DNA of 64,000 nt, taken from assembly GCF_016592575.1 (NCBI RefSeq), contig NZ_AP017470.1:1324501-1388500 (forward strand), written 5' to 3'. This DNA is from Thermotomaculum hydrothermale. Lineage in GTDB: Bacteria > Acidobacteriota > Holophagae > Thermotomaculales > Thermotomaculaceae. Position numbers and translations under genes: made by a program. Of this stretch, positions 52,904 through 60,966 are shown piece by piece; the stretch's first letter is position 1; each line of letters opens with the position of its first letter. Below the pieces are notes generated by a model. It saw only the letters and a program-made list of their open reading frames with translations. It was not told the DNA's origin and ran no database searches.

Positions 52904-52919
52904 CCCCGGGCAACCGGGG
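52904..52919 (-). terminator. Rho-independent terminator after the tetrahaem cytochrome gene
   Basis: Stem CCCCGG / CCGGGG with a four-base loop (52904-52919), followed on the minus strand by TTTTTTAAG. It separates the tetrahaem transcript from the conduit operon. Confidence 0.9.
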
Positions 52920-52935
52920 CTTGAAACACACAAAA

Positions 52936-53559
52936 TTATTTGTTATGACAAGTTAAACAAAGCTGGCTACCCGCATTGCTCTTGATCAACAACTTATTAA
53001 TTCCGTATGCATTATGAACTTCATGACAGGATGAGCACTCAACTTTGTTGCTAAAAAGCATGTCATTTGCAATTGTGCTTCCCAATCCACTATTTGTGGT
53101 AGCTGGGTCATGCAAACCGCCATCAGTTGTAGCCAAAGCAGTATCATAGGTAATTGAAATGGGGTGATCATTGCTAAGATCTGTTCCAAAGTTAGCATTC
53201 CCAGTAATATAATTTGTTCCAGTGGTAACACCACCAAAAGAGTCAAGCGCTACAGTTCCATCATGGCAGGACAAGCACAACTTAGACCTTCCGTCAGGCT
53301 GTCCTGGAGTAGCATTCAATGTACTTGAACTATAAAGTGTAAAAGTGGATGTAGTAACCTGGTGGTTCCAGAGCGGTGAATCCGTTACAGTAAGATCTGC
53401 GTTATGGGGAGTATGACAAACAATACAAATTTCCCCTGTAGTATTCCATCCGGCACCTGAAAAATCATGGGCACTCCCAACAATTCCCTGAGCACTAACT
53501 ACCATAGAAAAAACAAATGAAGCCATTATTGCCGCACCTAAAAAAAGTTTTTTAAACAT
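52936..53559 (-). CDS. Tetrahaem c-type cytochrome, candidate extracellular filament subunit
   Basis: About 207 residues from ATG 53559 (AGGAGG seven bases upstream; the frame is open further but without an SD). The signal peptide ends near VVSAQG, leaving a mature protein of about 183 residues. Four haem motifs: CIVCH, CLSCH, CSSCH and CLTCH, the last at the very C-terminus. The sequence style (ICIVCHTPHN, PLWNHQVTTSTFTLYSS, LCLSCHDGTVALDS, LGTDLSNDHPISI) is that of small secreted cytochromes of metal reducers, including filament-forming tetrahaem types such as OmcE; this likeness is from memory and not tested. It is flanked by its own near-consensus promoter and its own terminator. Confidence 0.85.
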   Translation of the reverse strand: MFKKLFLGAAIMASFVFSMVVSAQGIVGSAHDFSGAGWNTTGEICIVCHTPHNADLTVTDSPLWNHQVTTSTFTLYSSSTLNATPGQPDGRSKLCLSCHDGTVALDSFGGVTTGTNYITGNANFGTDLSNDHPISITYDTALATTDGGLHDPATTNSGLGSTIANDMLFSNKVECSSCHEVHNAYGINKLLIKSNAGSQLCLTCHNK

Positions 53560-53608
53560 CATAAAACCTCCTGACAAAACATTCTCACAAACATAAAGCC
53601 CCATTATC

Positions 53609-53636
53609 ATTATAATGATTTTTATCAAAATATCAA
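53609..53636 (-). promoter_or_regulatory. Near-consensus promoter for the tetrahaem cytochrome gene
   Basis: On the minus strand TTGATA (53631-53636), 16-base spacer, TATAAT (53609-53614), about 50 bases before ATG 53559. The leader also carries a perfect AGGAGG, so strong expression is expected. Confidence 0.8.
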
Positions 53637-53859
53637 CTCTTTTTTGTTATTTTTTTCACAATAAATAAAATTTTAGAAAAATAAAACAACAAAAGCCAAA
53701 ACAAATCTTGCAATATACGCTTATTATTACATTTTTTGTAAAATAAAGCGAATCTTAATCTACTTATTAAAATTAGCTTTTATTTCAGTTGTCATTTAGA
53801 AGTGTAAAGTAAAAATACATTCCAAAGATGGATTTAATTTTATTTTTTCAAAAATCCCC

Positions 53860-53957
53860 TTGACATTACAAGATTAAACAAGAAATAATAAATCGACAAA
53901 TTATGATTTTTTTCACAATTAAATATTTTTACTAATTTAATAAAAAAATGATATAAT
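53860..53957 (+). promoter_or_regulatory. Candidate promoters for prxU in the 460-base divergent intergenic region
   Basis: The region between the tetrahaem start (53559) and prxU (54020) has no gene. On the plus strand TTGACA (53860-53865) with an 18-base spacer to AATAAT (53884-53889) gives one candidate. A second -10 TATAAT (53952-53957) with weak TTTACT 18 bases upstream lies nearer the gene. Which one is used cannot be told. The rest of the stretch is AT-rich without repeats I could recognise. Confidence 0.5.
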
Positions 53958-54019
53958 AAAAATATCTTAAAAAGAATTGATTTTATTAAAAACTGAAAAC
54001 TTTTTTTGTTGGAGGGTTT

Positions 54020-54742
54020 ATGAATAAAGAGGTAGATGTAGGCTGTGCAAGACCTACAGGGGGACCTGTGGGGAAGAAAGAAGAAGCCCCTCAACTTGAA
54101 GAAACCAATAACAAAAAGGAGGACAATTTTATGGTAATGGTAGGAAAACCTGCTCCCGATTTTGTTGCCCCGGCATACCACAAGGGGAAATTTATTGAAG
54201 TAAAACTTTCAGATTATTTAGGAAAATGGGTACTTTTATGCTTTTACCCTGGTGATTTTACCTTTGTCTGAGCAACAGAAGTTTCGGCAGTTGCCGAAAA
54301 ATACCCAGAACTTCAAAAATTAGGCGTTGAAGTTCTCTCTATGAGTATTGACAGTATTTTTGTACACAAGATGTGGGATGAACACGAATTATCAAAAATG
54401 GTTAAGGGGGGAATTCCATTTCCAATGATGTCTGATACAGGCGGAAAGGTTGGAAGTATTTACGGGGTTTATGATGAAGACGCAGGGGTTGAAACAAGGG
54501 GAAGGTTTATTATTGACCCAGATGGCATTATCCAGGGATACGAAGTACTTACTCCTCCTGTTGGTAGAAATGTAAACGAAACTATCAGACAAATTCAGGC
54601 ATTCCAGCTGGTTAGAGAAACTAAAGGAGTAGAGGCTACTCCATCAGGGTGGAAACCAGGCAAGGTAACATTAAAACCTGGACCTGATTTAGTAGGTAAA
54701 GTCTGGGAAGTCTGGAAAACAGACATGGCTTTTGATGATTAA
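54020..54742 (+). CDS. prxU: Selenocysteine-containing peroxiredoxin (in-frame TGA read as Sec84)
   Basis: One continuous frame of 240 residues if TGA at 54269-54271 is decoded as selenocysteine; otherwise it splits into an 83-residue and a 3' part. The TGA falls exactly at the peroxidatic position: [17 protein letters not shown], against T-x-x-C in ordinary AhpC/Prx. Both sides align with the same thioredoxin-fold peroxiredoxin ([11 protein letters not shown] before, [18 protein letters not shown] after). A bacterial SECIS-type hairpin follows the TGA. It reduces peroxides in the cytoplasm. No resolving Cys is seen in the C-terminal part. An N-terminal extension with GCARPTGG holds one Cys. 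Both ATG 54020 (GGAGGG) and internal ATG 54131 (AGGAGG) have good SDs. Confidence 0.92.
54272..54299 (+). promoter_or_regulatory. Bacterial SECIS-type hairpin for Sec insertion
   Basis: Directly downstream of the TGA: perfect 7-bp stem TTTCGGC / GCCGAAA (54282-54288 and 54293-54299) with tetraloop AGTT, starting 11 bases after the TGA and with loop G-T about 19-20 bases from it. Known bSECIS elements place a small apical loop with G and U about 16-37 bases after UGA, where SelB binds. The hairpin lies inside the coding sequence, as required. Confidence 0.85.
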
Positions 54743-54765
54743 TTTTTTCTGGATATAAAAAAATT

Positions 54766-54791
54766 GAGCCCTTTTTAGGGCTCTTTTTTTT
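54766..54791 (+). terminator. Rho-independent terminator after prxU
   Basis: GAGCCCT / AGGGCTC (54766-54772 and 54777-54783) with a four-T loop, followed by eight T, 24 bases after the prxU stop. Confidence 0.92.
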
Positions 54792-54810
54792 ATATTTACC
54801 TCCCATTTTG

Positions 54811-54838
54811 TTGACAGCTTCGATTAAAATGTTATAAT
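54811..54838 (+). promoter_or_regulatory. Consensus sigma-70 promoter for yceD-rpmF
   Basis: Perfect TTGACA (54811-54816) and TATAAT (54833-54838) with a 16-base spacer, 23 bases before the GTG start of yceD. This shows that the housekeeping sigma factor here recognises the standard boxes. Confidence 0.9.
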
Positions 54839-54861
54839 CAGTCTTTGTCTGGGAGGATTTC

Positions 54862-55383
54862 GTGCAGATAGAGTTTGCAAAAATAGAAGAAAAAATATTA
54901 AAAGGTGATTTTGACATTATCAACGAAAAGGTAATTCAAAATGAATTTGAATTTTTTACCATAAACAATGTCAATGTATCTTTCAGGGCATACAGAATTG
55001 ATATTAATGATGTTTCAATTAAAGAAAAGATTAAAGGAAATATAACTTTAATTTGCACAAACTGCCTTGAAGAATACACACAGGACATTGATTTAAGCAC
55101 AGAAACTATTTTCACAAAAGACAAAGGATTTTTAGGAGGAGAGGTTACATTAACAGAATCTGAGCTTGATGTTCAATACCTGGAAGGAGAAACAATAGAT
55201 TTAAAGGAAGAAGCAATTAAAACTATTGATTTATTTATACCTATGTCGCATACTTGTAAAGAAGATTGCAAGGGATTATGCCCCATTTGTGGAGCAAACA
55301 GAAATATTAATCCCTGCAATTGTAAAATAGAAAAGGTTGATCCAAGACTACAAAAACTTAAAGAATTTTTAAATAAGGAGTAA
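54862..55383 (+). CDS. yceD: YceD/DUF177-family protein (23S rRNA accumulation protein)
   Basis: A 173-residue protein starting at GTG 54862, with GGGAGG five bases upstream and no useful ATG. Cysteine pairs typical of the family are present: LICTNCLEEYTQ in the middle and CKGLCPICGANRNINPCNC at the C-terminus, probably a zinc site. YceD is almost always encoded just before rpmF, and here rpmF follows after three bases. It affects 23S rRNA or 50S maturation in E. coli and plants. Confidence 0.93.
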   Translation: MQIEFAKIEEKILKGDFDIINEKVIQNEFEFFTINNVNVSFRAYRIDINDVSIKEKIKGNITLICTNCLEEYTQDIDLSTETIFTKDKGFLGGEVTLTESELDVQYLEGETIDLKEEAIKTIDLFIPMSHTCKEDCKGLCPICGANRNINPCNCKIEKVDPRLQKLKEFLNKE

Positions 55384-55386
55384 GTT

Positions 55387-55569
55387 ATGGCAAATCCCAA
55401 AAGAAGAACAGGAAAAGCAAGAAGGGACAAGAGAAGAGCACATGATTTTTTAAGGACAAAATCAACAACCATTTGTCCAAATTGTCAGGAAAGAAAGCTC
55501 CCTCACAGAGTTTGCCCTCATTGCGGCTACTACAAGGGAGTACAGGTTATTGAAGTGGAAAACTTCTAA
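55387..55569 (+). CDS. rpmF: 50S ribosomal protein L32
   Basis: A 60-residue basic protein with the L32 start [19 protein letters not shown] and a four-Cys zinc ribbon (CPNCQ ... CPHCG). It binds 23S rRNA in the large subunit. Co-transcribed with yceD from a consensus promoter and followed by a strong terminator. The four cysteines indicate the zinc-binding form. No fatty-acid genes (plsX, fabH) follow, unlike many bacteria. Confidence 0.97.
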   Translation: MANPKRRTGKARRDKRRAHDFLRTKSTTICPNCQERKLPHRVCPHCGYYKGVQVIEVENF

Positions 55570-55594
55570 CCAGAAAACAAAAGCAAACAAAAAA

Positions 55595-55617
55595 GCCCCG
55601 CTTTCGGGGCTTTTTTT
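55595..55617. terminator. Bidirectional terminator between rpmF and the pil operon
   Basis: GCCCCG / CGGGGC (55595-55600 and 55605-55610), four-base loop, with T7 on the plus side and A-rich sequence on the other side. It ends rpmF on the plus strand and the IS-split membrane gene on the minus strand, whose stop codon overlaps the T tract. Confidence 0.88.
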
Positions 55618-55873
55618 ATAATCCTTTTTTGTTTGCTAACAAATAGTATATATAAATTTTTAAAAACGGGAATAAACAATATGTAAGAATCACGGCAATA
55701 TTAATAAAAATATTGGTTTTATTTAATATCCCCAGTATAAAAAACAGGAAAGGCAATCCAACAATTAATATTACAAAAATTAAAAATTTTACAAATTCCC
55801 CTGCTTTAAAACCATTTAACGGAAGAATCAGGAATTTTAATCCTGGGTATTTTCCAAAATAGTTTAATCTTGA

Positions 55874-55881
55874 TTTTATTT
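55874..55881. repeat. Target-site duplication of IS copy 2 (left)
   Basis: TTTTATTT, repeated exactly at 57139-57146 on the other side of the element. Confidence 0.95.
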
Positions 55882-57138
55882 GGTAATGTCAAGTTAATTG
55901 TGTCAGGCATGGGAAGCCTCCCGGGAAAGAGAAGAAAAAAAGCGATTAAAAGAAGAAGAATACCTTAAACTCCTTGATTGATACTTCTCATTCTTGTCTG
56001 TGAAGAAAATGTAAAGAAACTTCTCTGCACTTTGTTCATTTTGAAAAAATCCTCGTATTCGTATGTAATCTTTTAACTCTTTAAAACACCTTTCCATCCA
56101 GTTTGTTGTTCTGAAGTAACTTCTTATCTCATCAGGGGCAAGGAGAAAGAATGTATAGTTATCAACTTTTGCCTTAATGTTTTTTAAAAACCTGTATATC
56201 TTTTTCCATTTTTCAATAAATGCAAGAAGTTTGGTTTTCCCTTCTTCCCTGCTTTCGCATTTCATTATCTCGTCTAATTCTTCTTTTATTTTCTCAAAAT
56301 GATGTTTTCTTACTCTGTTTTTTATGTTTCTTTTCAGGTGAAACCAACAAAGTTGGTGCATAGTCTCAGGAAATTCTTCTTTTATCGCTTCAGATAAACC
56401 TGTTAAATCATCACTTATAATCAGTTTTACTCCTTTTAAGCCTCTTTCTTTTAAATCCCTGAATATTTCCTGCCAGAGGGATGCTTTTTCGTTTCCTCCA
56501 GGAAGAAAGTATCCTAAAATTTCTCTTTTACCGTCTTCAGACAGGCCCAATACTGCATATACTGCCTCTTTTGCCACACTGTCTCTTTTTAATGAAATGT
56601 ATGTTGCGTCTATGTATAGCACGGGGTATGTTTTTGTTAATCTGCTGTTTTTCCATTTTTCAATTACTTCTTCAGATATTTCACTTATCCTGCTTACATA
56701 TTGAGCGGATATGTTAGCCCCTATGAGATTTTTAATTACCCCTGCTGTCTTTCTTGTGGATACTCCTGCTATAAACATTGCCTCCACAATATCTTCAAGA
56801 AAAAACATTACCCTTTTTCTCTGGGGAAGCCATTTAACCTTAAACTGACTGTCTCTTGTTCTTGGAATTTGCAATTCAATCTCTCCTAAAAAGCTTTTAG
56901 GCGTTCGCTTATAATAACCGTTTGCCCTTGTTTGGCCTCTTGCTTCTTTTAAGTATCTTTCCCTCTCTTCCAACAACATTTCCTGCAACATTTTCTTGAA
57001 AAATTCTTTAAATTGAGTGAAAATTAAATCACTCATTGGTGGTACCTCCTTTCGGGAATTTTTCTTCTGAGGTTATTTTAACCTCTCCTTCCCGAAAGGA
57101 GTTTTTTTTCTCCCTGACACAATTAATGTTACACTGCC
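55882..57138 (-). mobile_element. IS256-family insertion sequence, copy 2 (1257 bp)
   Basis: Same length, ends and transposase as the copy at 6404-7660, in the opposite orientation. Bounded by perfect TTTTATTT duplications. It interrupts the last gene of the pil operon. Identity of the overlapping non-coding frames in both copies indicates near-identical DNA. The leader hairpin is at 57046-57101. Confidence 0.96.
55903..57036 (-). CDS. IS256-family transposase, copy 2
   Basis: A 377-residue protein identical to the transposase at 6506-7639, with the same DDE residues and CxxH motif and with the same SD-hiding hairpin before its ATG. Intact and presumably active. It is transcribed in the same direction as the interrupted pil operon, so read-through from pil is possible and makes the leader hairpin relevant. 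Confidence 0.96.
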   Translation of the reverse strand: MSDLIFTQFKEFFKKMLQEMLLEERERYLKEARGQTRANGYYKRTPKSFLGEIELQIPRTRDSQFKVKWLPQRKRVMFFLEDIVEAMFIAGVSTRKTAGVIKNLIGANISAQYVSRISEISEEVIEKWKNSRLTKTYPVLYIDATYISLKRDSVAKEAVYAVLGLSEDGKREILGYFLPGGNEKASLWQEIFRDLKERGLKGVKLIISDDLTGLSEAIKEEFPETMHQLCWFHLKRNIKNRVRKHHFEKIKEELDEIMKCESREEGKTKLLAFIEKWKKIYRFLKNIKAKVDNYTFFLLAPDEIRSYFRTTNWMERCFKELKDYIRIRGFFQNEQSAEKFLYIFFTDKNEKYQSRSLRYSSSFNRFFSSLSREASHA

Positions 57139-57146
57139 TTTTATTT
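57139..57146. repeat. Target-site duplication of IS copy 2 (right)
   Basis: TTTTATTT, exact repeat of 55874-55881. Confidence 0.95.
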
Positions 57147-57583
57147 TCCAGTAAGTAATTATCTTCCATAGGAAAACAATTAAAATAAAGAGAGAAAAGT
57201 AAGTCACAAGTAAAGGAACTTCTGTTAAAGAAACCTCTTTAAACCTTGCGATTAAACCCTTAAACGGAGTAAAAACAATAAAGAATGTAAAAGCATAAAA
57301 AATAAGGCCGAATATTGAGGAAAAAATATAGTATATGTAATATGCAATAGAGCCTCTCTTGTCATAAAAGTCGGTTAAAAAACCCACAACTGATACCATA
57401 TCTACTATATAGAAAAGAATAACAGCTGCAATCCCCAACGATAATTCTTTAAATGAACTAAAAATGGAAGAAAAAGAATATACCTCACTGGCATATCCAT
57501 ACTCTTTAAAGAGAGCAAAATAGAGTATTAGAAAAAATGCAAAGTAAAAAGAATAGAGAATTGTAAGATACTTTCCTGCCTTT

Positions 57584-59503
57584 CTAAAAAACATAGCTTA
57601 TTAACTCCAGATAAAAATTAAACAAAAACAAGGCCACCTGTGCCTCAAAACGCTTTGGCTTATATTTATAAAGGTTGTTTGACCGGTCAAGGTCTATTAA
57701 GATCTTTCTCTCATTATCAACCCAAACATACAATAATTTTTCATCACTATTAATTGGAATATTTATTTGCAGTATGTTTTTTTCTGCTGGAATGGTAAAC
57801 TTTTTAACCCTACCACTATCAAACACAACCACACCGTTAACTTTAACAGGCAATTCCCTTTTACCTACTAAAATTTTGTAATAGTATGATTTTTTCTTTT
57901 TGTTGTTCTGTTGCCCTTTAAAAGAAAATTTTTCGTCGTAACCTTTAAAAGGGTCAACACTATTTTTTTTCACCGAAATAACGGAAGCATCCGGGAAAGA
58001 GGAAGTGTAAATAACATTATCAAGTAATTCTTTATACTTATTGTTTGTTTTTTCATTTAAGATGTTTAAAAACTCTTTCCCATCAGGGTGAGTAAATTTA
58101 AATCTCTGAAAAAATTCCCGTGCAGCATCCACAACCACTTCGTTCCCCTCAATATTTGCTATTGTTTTCAAGGTAAGGGCAAATTTATTGTATGAAGCAA
58201 GCCCATAGCCCCCTCTTGAAACAAATTCCGAGGCTTTTTTGTCAGGTTTTTCGTATTTAAGCATTTCGAAATCAGCAGAAAGAAACCTTGAAAAACCGTT
58301 CTGACAAAATGCTTTAAACTTTAATTCACTACATTTTCCGTATAAAGTGTCCATAATTAAGCCTTCAAAAAAAGAGTTTAAACCTTCATCAGCCCATGCC
58401 TGCCTGTTTTCGTTTGTGGCAACCATCCCCTGCCAGTAGGCATGGCCAAACTCGTGAACAACAGTGCTTTCTGTTGCCCTCAACCACTCAGGAAAAACAG
58501 ACAGGGAAAAGGATGTTGAAAAGTTCTGGTATTCCATTCCTGAAGAAGCAATAGCATTAAAAGGTACATCTATCACTTTGTAGTCCGGATAAGGATATTC
58601 ACCTATATTCTTTTGATACCATTGAAAAACTTTAACCAGAGCATCAAGCTCTCTCTTAGCAATGTCTTTATGTTCATCAAAATAATACACATACAGAGTT
58701 TTTTCTCCTATTTTTTTTGACAGTATCCTGAATTTATCCCAGGCAACAAAGGCAAAATCATGTACATCTTCTGCGTAAAATTTTATTTTTTTTACATCAC
58801 CTTCAATTTTTTCTCCTAAAACAATACCAGTCCCGGTAGCAGTAAAATAAGATGGTAATGTCACCTCAACCTGATATACCCCAAAATCTGAGTAAAATTC
58901 ACCATTACCATCGTACTGCTCGCAATACCAATTGCCATTTTGTTCAAAAACTCCAAGTTTAGGAAACCATTGTCCAACAAAGTGAAAACTTCCCGCATAT
59001 CCGCTTCTAATCATTATCCTCGGCAATTTTGTTTCAAAGTCCACATCGATAATAACGGATTCACCAGGCTTAACCTCAAAAGGAAGGTGTAATATTCCAA
59101 CAGTTTCATCAACAACAAAATACTCTGTTAAATCATTAAAGTTAACCATTATCTTTTTCACACGGCAATAGCCAGCAGTTTGAGGTGTAAGCTTTATTCC
59201 CAACATTCCATGTCTTAATTTTTCGGTATTCCTCATCATTTTCGTGTGGTTGTTTGCAAATGCATTCATAAACAGATGAAAATAGAGGGTTTTGGTGGGA
59301 AATTGTGTATTATTCAACCAGAAAATTTTTTCACTGCCAATAATTTTATGAGAAATTGTGTCCAGTTTTACATTTATCTTATAGCCAACTATCCTATCGG
59401 ATAAAGGAGAAGAAAAAATTGCATGCTCGTTATCTACAAAAGGATTCTGACTAAAAAGATTAAAAGTTATAGTAAAAAATAAGAGTATTATCCCTTTTTT
59501 CAT
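57584..59503 (-). CDS. Exported M1-family metallopeptidase
   Basis: A 639-residue protein with a signal peptide (MKKGIILLFFTITFNLFSQ). The zinc site is VVHEFGHAYW (HExxH) with the third-ligand Glu in WADEGLNSF, exactly 18 residues after the second His, as in M1 (gluzincin) peptidases. A GMEYQNFST segment corresponds to the exopeptidase GxMEN loop, here changed. The N-terminal beta domain is like that of aminopeptidase N/LTA4 hydrolase. It overlaps pilQ by 4 bases and the split membrane gene by 11, so it is co-transcribed with pil genes. Periplasmic; substrate unknown. Confidence 0.88.
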   Translation of the reverse strand: MKKGIILLFFTITFNLFSQNPFVDNEHAIFSSPLSDRIVGYKINVKLDTISHKIIGSEKIFWLNNTQFPTKTLYFHLFMNAFANNHTKMMRNTEKLRHGMLGIKLTPQTAGYCRVKKIMVNFNDLTEYFVVDETVGILHLPFEVKPGESVIIDVDFETKLPRIMIRSGYAGSFHFVGQWFPKLGVFEQNGNWYCEQYDGNGEFYSDFGVYQVEVTLPSYFTATGTGIVLGEKIEGDVKKIKFYAEDVHDFAFVAWDKFRILSKKIGEKTLYVYYFDEHKDIAKRELDALVKVFQWYQKNIGEYPYPDYKVIDVPFNAIASSGMEYQNFSTSFSLSVFPEWLRATESTVVHEFGHAYWQGMVATNENRQAWADEGLNSFFEGLIMDTLYGKCSELKFKAFCQNGFSRFLSADFEMLKYEKPDKKASEFVSRGGYGLASYNKFALTLKTIANIEGNEVVVDAAREFFQRFKFTHPDGKEFLNILNEKTNNKYKELLDNVIYTSSFPDASVISVKKNSVDPFKGYDEKFSFKGQQNNKKKKSYYYKILVGKRELPVKVNGVVVFDSGRVKKFTIPAEKNILQINIPINSDEKLLYVWVDNERKILIDLDRSNNLYKYKPKRFEAQVALFLFNFYLELISYVF

Positions 59504-60966
59504 TTTTGTTCTTTTTTCGTTTTATCATTATTATTGTTAGAACTATCCAGCGGTTTTAAAGCAGTATCCTGGTGAAGCATTGTATCCGTAACAGCCTTTG
59601 CATCACTAAAATCCTCAATTAGGTGAGGTGTTATAAAAAGCAACAATTCTGTTCTCTTCTTTTCACTTTCTCCTGTGCCAAAAATATGCTTAAGTATAGG
59701 GATTTTATTTACCTTTGGTATACCCCTATCTTCATTTTTGTTTTTCTCTTGAATTAAACCACCTAAAACCATTGTTTGACCATTTTTCAATAAAATTGTA
59801 GTGGTAAGGTTTCTTTTTATTGCAATAGGATTTCCAAAGTTATCAACACCTATTAAATCGCTTACTTCCTGGTCTATTTCAAGAACAATATCCCCATTTT
59901 CATTTATATGGGGAGTTACTTTCAGAATAATTCCATAATCCCTTTCTTCAAAATTGGTAAACAAGCCACCTACTCCCACAGCTGCATTTGTGTTAACTGA
60001 AGTTTGAACCCACCTTCTTTCAACAACTTTCATTTCTGCTTTATGGTTGTTGTAGGTAACAATTTTAGGATGGGAAAGAATTTTTGCCTTATTTGCCTGA
60101 GCATAGGCATTTAACTGCGCTTTTACAAGGTCATCATTTACAGAAAGAGCATATGAGAATCCTGTGCCCTCATCAACATCGTTAAGAGGAAAGTTAAGTG
60201 AACCGCTACTTGAAAAAGATGTATCTCCCCATGAATTTCTTATCCTTCCATCTTCACCAAATTGCCATCCTATACCTAATTTATTATTATCGTTCAAAGT
60301 TACCTCTGCAATGATACTTTCCAGTAAAACCTGCTTGGGCTTTACATCTATCTGGCTAACAATTTTTTTAATCTTTTCAATATTTTCCGGTATATCTGTA
60401 ACAATTAAGGCATTTGCGGTTTCATCCGGGACTATAGTTCCTTCTGATTTTCCAAGTATGGGGTTATCCTTGAAAATCTTTACAACATCTTTTGCTTTTG
60501 TATAGTTTAGTTTTATAACTTCAGTTGTTTTGTCTGCAAGCTCTCTGGGTATTATTTCTATAATTTTCCCCTTTTTAATCATTGTTAATTTGTTGAATTC
60601 TAAAACTGTGTCAAGAAGCTGATCCCATGGGACATCCTTTACATCTATTGTTACCTCTCCTTTTACATTATCATGAACAAGAAAACTCACTCCTGCAACC
60701 TCTGAAATTGCCCTGAAAAAATCATGTATGTCTGCTTTGTAAAAAGAAAAGGAAACTTTTTTCCCTGTATAAACCTTAACTGTAGTCTTCTTTTTTTCTT
60801 CCTTTTTCTTTTTTTGTTTTTGGCGCTTAAACTTTTTTACATCAAGTACTTTTATATCATAAACTGGTGTTTTCAAATCAGCAACTTCAGGTTTACTTTC
60901 CGGCGGTTTTTGATTTACACACCCAGTCAAAATGAGGATAAGTACAACACTCATAACCTTTTTCAT
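59500..60966 (-). CDS. pilQ: Type IV pilus secretin PilQ (short, lipoprotein form)
   Basis: A 488-residue secretin. The signal peptide ends in a lipobox (ILTGC near residue 16), so it is a lipoprotein. Domains: STN/N0 (about 68-125, SFYKADIHDFFRAISEVAG), one N1/secretin-N (about 150-210, LIVTDIPENIEKI) and the secretin core with VEVSDLIGV-like text, VLGGLIQEKNKNEDRGIPKV and LLLFITPHLI. The AMIN domains common in long PilQ are absent; a Lys/Glu-rich linker (residues 45-65) replaces them. It forms the outer-membrane pore for pili. Four-base overlap with pilP and the M1 gene. Confidence 0.93.
   Translation of the reverse strand: MKKVMSVVLILILTGCVNQKPPESKPEVADLKTPVYDIKVLDVKKFKRQKQKKKKEEKKKTTVKVYTGKKVSFSFYKADIHDFFRAISEVAGVSFLVHDNVKGEVTIDVKDVPWDQLLDTVLEFNKLTMIKKGKIIEIIPRELADKTTEVIKLNYTKAKDVVKIFKDNPILGKSEGTIVPDETANALIVTDIPENIEKIKKIVSQIDVKPKQVLLESIIAEVTLNDNNKLGIGWQFGEDGRIRNSWGDTSFSSSGSLNFPLNDVDEGTGFSYALSVNDDLVKAQLNAYAQANKAKILSHPKIVTYNNHKAEMKVVERRWVQTSVNTNAAVGVGGLFTNFEERDYGIILKVTPHINENGDIVLEIDQEVSDLIGVDNFGNPIAIKRNLTTTILLKNGQTMVLGGLIQEKNKNEDRGIPKVNKIPILKHIFGTGESEKKRTELLLFITPHLIEDFSDAKAVTDTMLHQDTALKPLDSSNNNNDKTKKEQK

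Larger units (their letters stand above)
55616..57594 (-). pseudogene. Integral membrane protein gene split by IS256 copy 2
   Basis: Without the IS and one target duplication, the two parts (57594-57139, 152 codons; 55873-55616, 86 codons with stop) join in frame into one 237-residue protein, with WKIK meeting SRLNYFGKYPG at the junction. The product has about six hydrophobic segments, a short loop FYDKRGSIAYYIYY and the C-terminus LLANKKGL. I do not recognise the family. It overlaps the M1-peptidase gene by 11 bases and ends the pil operon. With the IS present, the 5' part reads into the element and stops at 57073, giving a 173-residue truncated chimera. No other damage is visible, so the loss is recent. 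Confidence 0.88.

Noticed and set aside
54020-54271. Short 83-residue protein followed by a separate 133-residue frame, i.e. a broken peroxiredoxin pseudogene
   Set aside because: Both frames are in the same phase, the only interruption is TGA at the catalytic Cys position, and a SECIS-type hairpin follows; a selenoprotein explains all of this.
56481-56889. Extra small frames inside both IS copies on the opposite strand of the transposase
   Set aside because: They are antisense shadows of the transposase gene with no SD or family likeness.
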